Assembly (NCBI GenBank): GCA_019925795.1
Contig: CM034305.1
Location: forward strand, 98,043,571-98,107,570
From: Dendrobium chrysotoxum
Lineage: Eukaryota > Streptophyta > Magnoliopsida > Asparagales > Orchidaceae
DNA: 64,000 nt
Direction of reading: 5' to 3'
Shown: positions 31,840-42,702 of the stretch, in pieces
How the letters are laid out: each line of letters starts with the position of its first letter
Position numbering within the stretch: the stretch's first letter is position 1
Made by a program: the position numbers and the translations under genes
Notes under the pieces: model-generated
Seen by the model: the letters and a program-made list of their open reading frames with translations, nothing else
Database searches by the model: none
What the model was told of the DNA's origin: nothing

Positions 31840-32562
31840 TATGATGTGGCAACTATATATTTTTATTGAATTTACGTGCATATGCCTTTAAATGAATATT
31901 TATAATTTTAAAAAAATTGTAAAATAAAAAATATTATTAAAATGCTATGAAAATAAAATATAACAAAATCTAGACTAATTCGACGGTTTATAGATTGAAC
32001 AGGCGATTCAAACCGATTTGCAGTAGCTCGATGTGAATCCAGTTTTCAACCTAGATTGAACCGACGACTTGGCCGATTCATGGTCAAACCGATTGAACTG
32101 GCCCATTTAATCCAGCTTTCAAAACATTGATAAAATCATGAGAAAGAGAGGACATGAAGGGGATGTGCAAAAGAGAGAGAGATCAATGGATGCATAAGAG
32201 AGGAGAAATCAACAGATGCAACAAGGTTAGGGCTCTTTCGTTTTGCCTTATAATATCGAAAAAAGAGAAAGTGAAGGAAGGGAGCAAAAGGAGAAAATGA
32301 TCAAGAGAGATCAGAGACGGATAAACGAATGGCAGTATAATAACGGGCCAATACCAAGAAAGGCGGAACAAGGTTTGGGCTCTAATTTGAAATGAATTTT
32401 TTTTAGTAAACATTAAATTTTATAATGATGTAGTTTAGACATCAATTATATAGAAATTATATTTATGGAATAATACGGAGAATGTAAATGAAATGAATTA
32501 TGTATAAATATTTGTATGTGCATGTACACTAAAAAAGTGCACATTTTTATGGTGCTAATTGT
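31840..32562. other. AT-rich DNA with part of a DNA-element end
   Basis: Around 31970-32120 the DNA is rich in AACCGATT, GAACCGAC and AACCGATTGAAC and ends CTTTCAAAACATTGAT, a pattern seen at one end of some plant DNA transposons. The rest has no recognisable feature. Confidence 0.3.
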
Positions 32563-34303
32563 TGATGTCATTTTTGTATCGAGCCTAAACCAGCCCAAAT
32601 CGAGCCGATTCGAGCCCAACTAAGCTTGATCGCGCTCGATCAACTTGATTGAGCGTCGTCGAGCGAATTTAACTCAAATTGGACCCTATTTTAATTAAAT
32701 TAAACTCAATTTAATCAAATTAAAATCAAATCGATCGTATCGACCCAAAATCAGTCCATATCGAACCCATTAGAACCTCGTCAAACCAAATTCGACGTAA
32801 ATCAACCCCGATTCAAGTCCAATTTTGCGAAATTGGCTTGATCGAAACCTAATTGACCCAAATTGATTTGGATCGAGTCCAATTCGGGCTCAATTTCAGC
32901 CCTAATTGATCAAATCTAGTTTAACTTGACCTCTCCAAATCACGAAATCCAATCCAGCGGTCCAGATTGAACTGATCACTGCTACAGTATCAAATCCCGT
33001 CTAAATCATATCTGATTTCAATGGTTGAAATTCCACTCGAGAGCAAAATTCCCTCATTTTGCCTATAGAGGGAGCGGGAGACAAGAAAAGAGGCCATTTG
33101 GCCTCTGGGCTTTGCGCGTCCCTAAGAGAACGAAGGATAGAGAGGAGTGGGAGAGGGCTTTCATTCCATTCGACTTAACCTGTTTAGTGCGTCCCAAATA
33201 GAGCGAGAGAGGGACATGGAAAGGCCTCCCTATGTGGTTGATGCTCCAAAGCCTTAGGTTCCTTAGAAAACCTTGTCATTTAATTTTCAAACCCAAAACA
33301 AAGCCCATATTCACTGTTCTCTCCGTTAAACAATGGAAGTTTGGGGATTTTCGTATGTTTACGCTCTTGTGAGAGTCAATGAGACATGCCAATACGCATA
33401 GGGTGGCCGGATTTGTGTCCGACAACCCCCAAATGCATAATTTTACATTCATGTTACATCTTTGTCATCACCTATAACTAGACCATAGGTTAGGTGTTTT
33501 ATTTGATCCAAAATCAAATATTGCGGTGTAGGTTCTCTCCAAACATTGCAAGCTTTATTTCTTTTCCAAAAATCATGTATCATGACAAAATTGGCATGAA
33601 ATGCGAGAACTCACGTTAGTAAATAACTTGTGGATGTTTCTAAAAGCTTTGCTTGGATATGTGAAATGTGTTCAACATTGTTTGAAATGATATATGGCTA
33701 GTTTGTTGTAGGATTTTACATAAATCCCCAAATATTTATTTTGTAAATCCTAGAACAAACAAAACCTACCGCTTTGTGTATGTTGCAAAGCTTATAGAGA
33801 GATCAACAAGGGACCAATTGCTCTTTTGTGTAAAATTGTTAAAATTGGAAATCATCTTCACACTTTTGATAAACCAAATCATGCTAAAATTGATTCAAAT
33901 CTCCTCTAGAAGCTTTAGTGTATTTCCTATCTCATCATGAATCGAAATGCCGCTTTATAGATCTCTAGTTAGGATCATCAGATTCATTAAACTTGCAATT
34001 TTCTAAATATGCTCATTTAACTTTCAAGTATGTGCAAAACTAATTTGGAGTATTTTGTTAGGACCCCAAAGGCCCATTACTAAATACCCCATCATACATA
34101 GACGTTTTCTGAGCTTATTTTGTATAATTTGCTAATTGCAACATTTAAATGCAATAACGCACTAAACAATTGAACAAATCCTAAAAGATTTATAATTCTC
34201 TTAAGCTTCCAATGAGTTGAATCATGTCAAAATTGATTTAAAAAACTCTCCAAAGCTTTAGGAATCAACCTCCCATTTCCATAAGTCCAAAACATTCAAG
34301 GAG
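32563..34303 (+). repeat. Possible old LTR, TCGA-word rich
   Basis: It begins TGTTGATGTCATTTTTGTAT, similar to the start of some plant Tat-type LTRs, and continues with ATCGAGCC, GATCGAG and CGATCGTATCG words, including the 7-bp inverted repeat TTGATCG/CGATCAA near 32625. There is no second copy and no target duplication, so the class is a guess. The interval 33480-34300 is featureless. Confidence 0.35.
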
Positions 34304-35910
34304 TGTGGGCTCCAAAAATTCGGCCCCGGCCTCCGCCCGCTTTTTGCTTTCTTTTCGGGGGGAGTTTTAACGGATTAGTTTCGGGGTAAATTTTGGAAGG
34401 CAGATGGGTTTGTAGATAAGACACAACCCAGAGATTTCGCCCTCATTTTGCGAGGACTTTATAATCTGAGTTCTGGTTTCCTATAGGCGCAAGCCCCTAT
34501 AGTTAATTATCCCTCCCAGTAACGAGAGAGAACTTTCGATTAAGGCTAGTCGTCAATCAGATACGTAGGAATACGTGAGTCTGGCTTATAGTAGCAGCAT
34601 GGGCATAGGTTTTTGAAATTTGAAGATTTTAATATTTAAGACAGAAATTTTCACCACCTTGCACTTAAAGCGAATGATGGAGGGATGGATGATAGACCCA
34701 ATCAAGATCCCATGGTTCCGTCATCCCGGGCCATCGTGGTCCCTGGTCTACTTAGTCAGAGGAGGTAGTCGACCCAACCTGACAGAAGGATCCTTGTCGG
34801 CAGCCATGGGTTGCTTCGTCCAAGGGTACCTTGTAGACCTGGGGTAGTTATTTGCCTAAGGGGACAAATTTAAATCCACCTTAGTTGACAGAGGGCTTTG
34901 TGCCCTATCGATCATATCCTATTGATTCATATCTCAAGGATTTGATGCCATTGGGGAGCATACGGGCTCTGGCCATAACCATAATATAATGGTGCCATTT
35001 GGCGGTGACCACCTGATTCAGAGGGCCCCGAGTCATGACCGTTTATCCTGCAGTGCCATTTGGCGGCGAAACTGCCGGTTAGAGGACTCGTACCACGTCC
35101 TTGCTGGCAGGAGATTGTTTGAGAATGGATCCTAGTGATATTTTCGACCAGGCATTAGCTCTTTGTGAGCTGAAGTATTTTTTAATTTATCCACCTCGGC
35201 AAACTGTTGCGGAGGGTGGATGGATTTGTTTTATGTGATTGATGATTGGATTCCAGTTTTAAATATTTTTAGGATTTTGATGATTTTTGGAGTTTCTGTG
35301 GAATTTTGGAGTTTTGGGTATTTGGGTGGTATTTTGAAATGTTTGGAATGGACCCCTCCGGTTGAGATTAACGTTCAACACGACCATCATCGGGGTACTT
35401 TAGGGTCCTTTGTATTTATGGGTTGAACCTTGTCGACTCTATCGGGCTGTCGATAGAGGATTGGGTTCCGTAGGCTTTATGCCATTATTAGTGAATTCTC
35501 TTGATTGTAGGCCTTGAAGGCCTAATATGAACTATAAAATAAATATCTCGATCGATCTCGCGATCGCATATTTATTTAATGGTTCGAGTCGTGTCGACTC
35601 CTATCTACCCGATAGGAGGATCGGGCTCGAACTGGAATTCACTTATTGACCCGCGCAGCATCCCTAGACGTCACGTGTGTACCAATAACACGCTCGCCGA
35701 GGCCCATGCGGGTGTTTGGGGGTATTTTATAATTGTTTGTTGAACCTCGTCAACTCCTATCTACTCGCTTTAGGAGGATCGGGCTCAAATTTATTGACCC
35801 GCGCAGCATCCCTAGACGTCACGTGTGTACCAATAACACGCTCGCCGGGGCCCATGCGGGTGTATGCCGATGGATGCATTTCACATGATACATTCATATG
35901 CATGCATGAT

Positions 35911-36301
35911 TTTTGAAATACAATTATAGTGTCGAATGGCACACTAGAGTGAAACCCTCTACTTATACAGCAGGAGGATTTGAAATGCAATATCAATGTC
36001 AAATGACATACTAGAGTGAAACCCTCTGCTTATACAGCAGGAGGATTTGAAATGCAATATTAATGTCAAATGACATACTAGAGTGAAACCCTCTGCTTAT
36101 ACAGCAGGAGGATTTGAAATGCAATAACAGTGTCAGATGACACACTAGAGTGAAACCCTCTGCTTATATAGCAGGAGGATTTGGAGTGCAATAACAGTGT
36201 CAGATGACACACTAGAGTGAAACCCTCTGCTTATATAGCAGGAGGATTTGGAGTGCAATAACAGTGTCAGATGACACACTAGAGTGAAACCCTCTGCATC
36301 T
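35911..36301. repeat. 67-bp tandem array with hairpins
   Basis: Six copies of a unit including ACTAGAGTGAAACCCTCTGC. Each has ATGTCA/TGACAT or GTGTCA/TGACAC (paired change) and CCTCTGCT/AGCAGGAGG (one bulge). Confidence 0.92.
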
Positions 36302-37566
36302 GTAAACACATGTGGGAATACTCTTAAAATGCACGTATATAAGCTCTTAGATTTGCACATACGATGCGCTTATATGTAATGCAGGATGATATACATTCAT
36401 AACCCATCACGCCTATTATAATACACGTATAAGGGATATTTTAGAATATTTGCATGCTGCGTAGAGGGGTGTCCGGCTGGTTAGGCAATTTGCTAGATCT
36501 GTGAAGCCTTATTTCGAGTTTTGTCGGTGCCCTCTATTTGTTTGTACGAGGGTTACAGATCCGGTGGTCTGATGCCGTGTTTTAGTGACCCATGGGTCTT
36601 ACTACCGATCCCCAGGAAGTTTAGTTCGAATTTGCTCGACCATCTCCTCCGTTCTTATGTGAGGTGCCCTTCTCCTGGGAGGGTTTTATCCGAATATATG
36701 CTTGCATTCTTTGGTTGAGCCTCATCGGTGGAGACGGTACGGCAGCACCCTCGGTAAGCATGGTACGTCGTATTGCAACGCCAAGCTTTGAAGATTATTC
36801 GCACTTCCAAGGCCTATTAATATCAGAGATGTTTTCTCTTGGACAAAAGGCAAAGAAGGAACTTTGGAATACCAGGAAGTTTAGTTCTAATTTGCTCAAA
36901 CATCTCTTCCATTCTTATAGGAGATGTCCCTTTTGCGGGAGGATTCTGTCCGAGAGGTCAACTGGTATTCGTACTCACCATGTGTCTTTGTACATATTTG
37001 TGCCCACAGGGGTTCCCCATGATCACAATGTACCCACTGTTGTTATCCACAAATGGATCATGCTTATGTATAGGGACTGGTCGTGTTTAATACGATCTCT
37101 TAGAAGTATTCGCAGAAGAACCAGATTGCCAGTGTTGCCTTTTTCAATCAACAGGCACTATTTGTTTGCATGATCGGTCTTTAATTGCTCCAGGTGGGTA
37201 GTACTTGTACATTTCATAGTTGACTGATGTTTAAGTCAATCACATTTGAAAGTCCACCACGAGTCTCCTGCTGTTAACTTGGTGTTTGTTCAAATAATCA
37301 AATTTATCACTTATCTTTTGCATTTTGATTATTATTGTACATTTTAGCATTTAGGATTCTGTTCCCTGCAGTTCAGTTCAAGTCCCTTGTTTGTTCAGCT
37401 CGGATTCAGTCCCCTAATTGTTCGAGTTCTATGCACTTCTGTTCGAGTACTGGTCTTCTGTATTGTTGCTCAAGTTAGATGTTCTTTATTGTCCATATCT
37501 TGTATACTTCAGTGTAAATTTCGGCAGCATCCCGGCATATCCCCCATTTGGGAGAAAATGTAGGGA

Positions 37567-38225
37567 ACTGGGCCTTCCCACCACGCTACAAGAGCGTGTA
37601 TGGGGTTATTCAACAGTAACCGTACGAGAGCACCAGTGGTTTTTCCCACCACGCTACAAGAGCGTGTATGGGGCTTACCCACCTCGTCGTATGCCTCGCA
37701 CCGGGCTCCCTCCTACCGTGCTACAAGAGCGCGTATAGGTGGTTCTCCGGTCCGGCGCAAACACCGAAAATGGGATTTTGGGTGATTCCCCGCCTCGTCG
37801 TAGGCGCCACACCGGGTTTCCTCCTACCGTGCTACAAGAGCGCGTATAAGTGGTCTGCCGGTCCGCTGCAAGCGACGAGAACAGGGATTTGAGTTCAGAG
37901 ATTATACCTGTGCGGGGCTGACGGTGCTGATGTCGAGGTCGAGGTCGAGGTCGAGGACTGTCCCTACCACGCTACAAGAGCGTGTATAGGGCTTACCTAC
38001 CTCGTCGTACCTGTTGCACTGGATTCCCCCCCCACCGTGCTACAAGAGCGCGTATAGGGGATCCACCAGCGCATCAAGCGCGTCGAGGACTGTCCCTACC
38101 ATGCTACAAGAGCGTGTATAGGGCTTACCTGCCTCGTCGTACCTGTTGCACTGGATTCCCTCCCACCGTGCTACAAGAGCGCGTATAGGAGGTCCACCAG
38201 CGCATCAAGCGCGTCGAGGGCAGGA
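37567..38225. repeat. CACGCTACAAGAGCGTG hairpin repeats
   Basis: About eight units with CACGCT/AGCGTG or GTGCT/AGCGC around loop ACAAG. Flanking bases extend the stem and change together: CCCTA/TAGGG, CCCA/TGGG, CCTA/TAGG. A ~125-bp higher-order unit (CTCGTCGTACCTGTTGCACTGG) is present at least twice. Degenerate relatives stand at 59880-60145 in G2. Confidence 0.88.
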
Positions 38226-38304
38226 TTTAGGGTTTAGAAAGTTATACCTTGCGTAGTCGTCGGCGAGGCTGGCCCGTGGGGGCAAGAGAAGAGCACACCT
38301 CTTT

Positions 38305-38650
38305 ATCATTTATTATAACTAATTATAATTAAAAAAATTTATTATAATTAATAATAATTAAGATAATTAATTATTATTAACGAAGTAATCATAATTAATT
38401 AAAAATAATTAATTATTATTAATAAAAATTAATTATTATTAATTAAATAATTAATTATAATTAATAGATATTAATTATAATTAATTAAAAAATTAAAAAT
38501 AATTAATTAATTATTAATAGAAATTAATTAAGGTTAATTAAACATAATTAATTAACATTATTAATAATTAATTATATTAATATTAAATATTTATAATAAA
38601 TTAGAATTAATTCATAATTAATATAAATAATGATAATTAAGTAAAATTTA
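38305..38650. repeat. AATTAATTAT low-complexity tract
   Basis: About 340 bp made almost only of AATTA and ATTAAT words; simple-sequence-like. Confidence 0.9.
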
Positions 38651-38654
38651 GATT

Positions 38655-39345
38655 TGATTTGAGTAGGATTAGGGGACTGAAATTTCACAGAGGAATAAAT
38701 CCCTATTCCTCCCTCTAAGGGGCTGCTCGGCAACTGGATTTGTATAGGATTTGTGCGGGATTATAATAGGATTAGTGAATTTAAAAGCTCACAGAGGAAT
38801 AAATCCTCGGTTTCCTCTCTTTGCTTGCCTTAAGAGGTTGTTTGGCAATTGGATTTACGGGATTTGGCCAAATAAGCACGCGGAAGGGAGGAAATTACCT
38901 TCGCGGAGGGCAAGATCCCGTCAGCTTCCGATCAAAGTGTCGTAACTTCCGTCCCGATCCGAAGGGAACGTCGTCGGTGCAAAGTCGAGTGGCAACAGAG
39001 AAGCCGGAGAAGCTCACAGGAAGGGAGGAAGTTGCCGCCACAGCAAGCGATCTCCGGTTGTTATTTCCGATCCGATGGGGAGGGAACGTTGTCGAGTGGA
39101 GTGAAGTCGAACAGCAACAGAGGAGCCGGAGAGGTGGCGAGGAGAAGGAATGTCGCCTTCAATGCGAGCGAGCTCCCATCGTCGTCGCTTCCGATCCTAA
39201 TGTCGTAACTTCCGTTCTACACAGGAAGGCGAGCTCTCTTGCTGCTTCCGATCCTCTCAGGAAGGGAATGTTGTCGGGAGAGGCGACGTCGAGCAATAGC
39301 AGAGGCGAAGCAGAACAGCAACGAGAGGAGATTTGGTCGTGGGTC
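38655..39345. repeat. Two tandem repeat groups flanking GGGGCTGCTCGGCAACTGG
   Basis: 38665-38855: a ~105-bp segment occurs twice, each with TCACAGAGGAATAAATCC and a GGCAACTGGATTT or GGCAATTGGATTT end, resembling ends of PIF/Harbinger MITEs (inferred). 38920-39345: about three diverged GC-rich units of roughly 120-150 bp, each with CTTCCGATC, AGGGAACGT(T/C)GTCG and AGTCGA.CAGCAACAGAG. No gene; the long frame at 38821-39351 is repeat-derived. Confidence 0.6.
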
Positions 39346-39838
39346 CAGTAAACCGAAGAGCAGAGGCTTCGGTCTCATTTTAACGCCAAGGGAGATCGTG
39401 GGGGCGAGGCGACGTCGACGTGCGAGTTGCGAGATCCACGGGATCTGGACAGCGACGACGTGCGTAGGATTTGAGCGAGATTTTCGCTGTCGTGTGAAGT
39501 TCGGCGCAACAGGTAAAAACGAAAAATTTTTTTTGTTCTGTTGTCTACAGTATGTGGGTCAACAAGGAGGAATAGGAAATTCTCATCCACATATGCATCT
39601 CCTTCATACAGGATGGTTGGAGCTTCCTCAAGGCTCTAAGTGTTACGTCGCATGAGTTCTATTATACTTGGAGAGTTCTCTTTCATGCCCTTCTCCTCTC
39701 ATGTGTGATATTTTGGAGCCTTCTCAAAGCTCTAAATATTCTATTACATGAATCCTCAAGAATTTAGGATCAAACCCTAAGTCACCTTTTAATTTGTTGA
39801 TGACATAAAATTAACAAATAAACCTTTCTCCCCTCATT
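39346..39838. other. No gene; a few hairpins
   Basis: GC-rich DNA grades into AT-rich DNA. GAGC/GCTC inverted repeats occur at about 39622-39640 and 39718-39736, perhaps the first members of the hairpin array that follows. Confidence 0.4.
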
Positions 39839-40052
39839 TTCCTAGACCCAAATTAGGCAAATGCACATCCCTCTTTGAACACCTAAAGTTCAAAGGACTT
39901 CCATCTAAGTTGCAACTTCTTTTCTCCATCTATGACTAAAAAATTATAGAAAATCCCTCCATTCACTTAGCCTAAGTTAAGTGATGTGTATCTCTTTCTT
40001 TGAACACCAAATGCTCAAAGAAATCCCTCCAATTTGCAACCTATAAGTTGCA
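39839..40052. repeat. Hairpin array, left part
   Basis: Consecutive perfect inverted repeats: CTTTGAAC/GTTCAAAG (39873-39895), TCACTTA/TAAGTGA (39963-39984), TTTCTTTGA/TCAAAGAAA (39995-40023), TGCAAC/GTTGCA (40035-40052). Loops resemble ACCTAAA, GCCTAAG, ACACCAAATG, CTATAA. It continues at 42703 after two insertions. Confidence 0.8.
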
Positions 40053-40077
40053 CATTGCTTTATATCTATGATGCATG

Positions 40078-40690
40078 GACACGGACACGGACAGGGCAAC
40101 ACGGACACGAACACGACACAACACGGGCACGGCTTTTTTTGAAAATATAGGACACGAGTACGGTATGGATATGCCTTTACATTTTCTTATGTGTTGTATA
40201 GATATTAATGTAACATCATATTAGAAATGACAAACATTAATAAATATATGGCATGATAACTTGACTAGCTTATAATATAAAATATTTAGTACAAAATATA
40301 TAGTACAACCACAAAAATAAAAGCAAATAACCATTTACTACAACATCAAGCATTCAAGCATCAACTACTAAGATTATCTTCAGAAGTTTGTTTTTGGCCT
40401 TGAATATCCTCATCATTGAATATCATTGCTTCTAACTCTGGTTCATCAAGAGAATGATTTGTATATACGAGCGAATGTTATTTTTATTTGATTTAGTAAA
40501 TATAAAAATATAAAAATTTTATAATTTAAAATAATTTTATCTTAAAAAATTAGGACACGCGGTCCTAGCCGTATCTGACACGTGTCCCAACTATGTTGAG
40601 TTAAATTTAAATATTATTTTAATCGAACACTTGTCTGTCGTGTCTGACACGTGTCCCAACCGTGTTGGGCACGTGTCCGACACTACATTC
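40078..40690. mobile_element. DNA element with GGACACG repeats at both ends
   Basis: The left end has repeated GGACACGGACACGGAC and the right end GACACGTGTCCC and CACGTGTCCGACAC, imperfect subterminal inverted repeats around an AT-rich core. This type of ACACG-rich short element is widespread in plants. The flanks ATCTATG (left) and TTCTATG (right) may be its target duplication. Confidence 0.55.
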
Positions 40691-40730
40691 TCTGTTCAAG
40701 AGGTGTGTTGATGCATTATAGCTTTCTATG

Positions 40731-42697
40731 TGTAACATCCCATAATACACCTTAACAATATTATAGAGTGTCACATACATAAACATAATATTTTTCATCA
40801 TGATACCTTTCATCAGATCCAAATGTTTATTTAAAACATTCAATAGTTCATCTATACAACGTTTATCAGTTCATTACCTCTAATATATAAATGAAAGCTT
40901 TTAAAATTTCAATTATATCAAATAAATATTTACAGAGTCACTAATATAAATCGAAATATTATATTACTAAACTGCCTATATATCTCGGATGTAGACTCAC
41001 AACTAGGTTTAAAAACTAGCATATAAAATTTAAATATTTGCAACTTAGTCTTCTTCAACCTTTTCATTTTTTTTTCCTGTGACAACAGCCAATAAAAAGA
41101 GTACTTGTGAGCAATGAGACTCAATAAACTTTACAAATTAATTAACAGTTAAAATACAATAATTTTAATAAATCAAAATATTGAAATCATCATTGAATAA
41201 ACTTACCCGTACATGAAAAATATAACAAAAAATCATAACTAACATTAGTCTTTACCTCTTATATTGAATATCAATTTTAATCTGTAAAAAATTTGGCTAC
41301 ACTTTCATAACAATATTCAATGGAGCCCAAATAAACTTGGTATTATTGTCATTGAATTACATAGAGGTTCCTTTTGCTTCTTTAGGGGTCCCTTTTGCCT
41401 CCGAGGTCCATTTTTCCCCATCTACAATATAAGTTTCATATTTGGGTCCTTTTTGCCCACCTGATATTGCAGATATCATATCATAGAATAGTCAATCTTT
41501 ACTAATTAAAAATTCAGTAAACCTCATATATTCATAATTCATAACTTTTTAATATAGTTATAAATATTTCATAATTTATATAACCATACATCTGTTGCAA
41601 AAAGAAATTGATATGCATTACTTAAAGAATAAACTTCTTTTTAACATATTACCAACCAAGAAAAGATTGAAACAATCATGCTTGTTCACATACCAAACTT
41701 CAATTGTTCATATAAAAATGTAATTGCTGATACATGAGTTCTTCAATGTATTCTCATGATGACTAATGAAATCTTCATAATGCATATCAACCCATTCAAA
41801 AGACATTACAAATATACCGAAAATTTATAATCTTGGTATTTATAAACTAAATTACATAACTTACTTTCCTGATAAATTATCTCTTCCAATTCTACACCAC
41901 GTAATCTTCTTCTTTAATAAACTATCTCAAAACTTCCTTTCTGCATATACCTGATGAATCCTAAAATTTTGATTGATATACACTTCTTTAGAACTTCCTT
42001 ATCCATTAAAAATTCTCTTAAAATAAATAAAGGAAGCTAATTTACTTGCTTTGATTTTTTCCTTTAATTCTCACTCCACATACTTTTTCCAGATCATTTG
42101 CAACCACTATTCTTTCATTGATATTGCTCTCCTGCAATTATAATACTCACATCAAACTACAATTAATTATTAGTTTCAAATCAATCCATCACTCCTAATC
42201 TTTGTTACAATTTATCAATTGAATTTAATTTCATAATACTTCAAATACCTGCACTATGCCGATCCTATGTCGCACTTTCTTCTCAAAACTTTCCCTCAGC
42301 CCGAGACTTCTCCCCCTCAGCCGAAACTTCTCTACAGTAGGTTTCACTGTGTTGAATTACAGTGAAAATTATTGTACTGATTTTCTGTTATAGGAGCCTT
42401 CTGCGAATTGCTACAGTGCTTCCAGTCACTGTGCCGAATTCCCTTTGCCTAGCTTGCGTGAAATTGACGAGAATAAGGATAAGAGGATAAGAGGCCCACT
42501 CACGACTGCTCCCTCACATCCTTTCACTGTATGCAAGCACCTATCCGAATAAAACCATTTTTTTTACTTAAATTGGTTTTAACAGCAATATTAAATACGA
42601 TTCAAAATAATATTACTTAACAGTAATATTACTACTGATAATACAAGTAAAATTTTATTAAAATTGATTGATTACTTACCTTAATTAGGATATTACA
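40731..42697 (-). mobile_element. Solo LTR with perfect target duplication
   Basis: 1967 bp, TG...CA on both strands, flanked by CTATG at 40726-40730 and 42698-42702. Read on the minus strand it starts TGTAATATCCTAA, like the LTR start at 63403 (TGTAAGATCCTGA), and both contain CACTGTAGCA and GGCTGAGGG blocks, so the minus orientation is preferred. The internal part was removed by LTR-LTR recombination. It carries GATAT/ATATC with loop CTGCA near 41465, in the position of the CTGATCA hairpin of the other LTRs. Confidence 0.88.
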
Positions 42698-42702
42698 CTA
42701 TG

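Larger units (their letters stand above)
34304..38320 (+). mobile_element. Family G copy 1 (non-coding, LTR-like, with hairpin arrays)
   Basis: It starts TGTGGGCTCCAAAAATT. A second copy (G2) starts identically at 53348, and the two share blocks in order: ATTTCGCCC, CTATAGGCGCAAGCCCCTAT, TTTCGATTAAGGCTAGTCGT, GATCCTTGTCGG, AACACGACCATCATC, CGCTACAAG-type repeats and TTATACCTTG near the end. Upstream flanks differ, so 34304 is a true element edge. A TG start suggests a very long LTR or LARD-type element. No protein motif was found; the open frames here are short or repeat-derived. The right end is approximate. Confidence 0.65.

Noticed and set aside
37418..38188. Open frames with YKSVY and ATRAR repeats
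   Set aside because: These are translations of the CACGCTACAAG tandem repeats, in more than one frame.
40078..40690. Telomere-like or satellite ACACGG repeats
   Set aside because: Repeats are short, imperfect and arranged as subterminal inverted repeats, fitting a small DNA element better.
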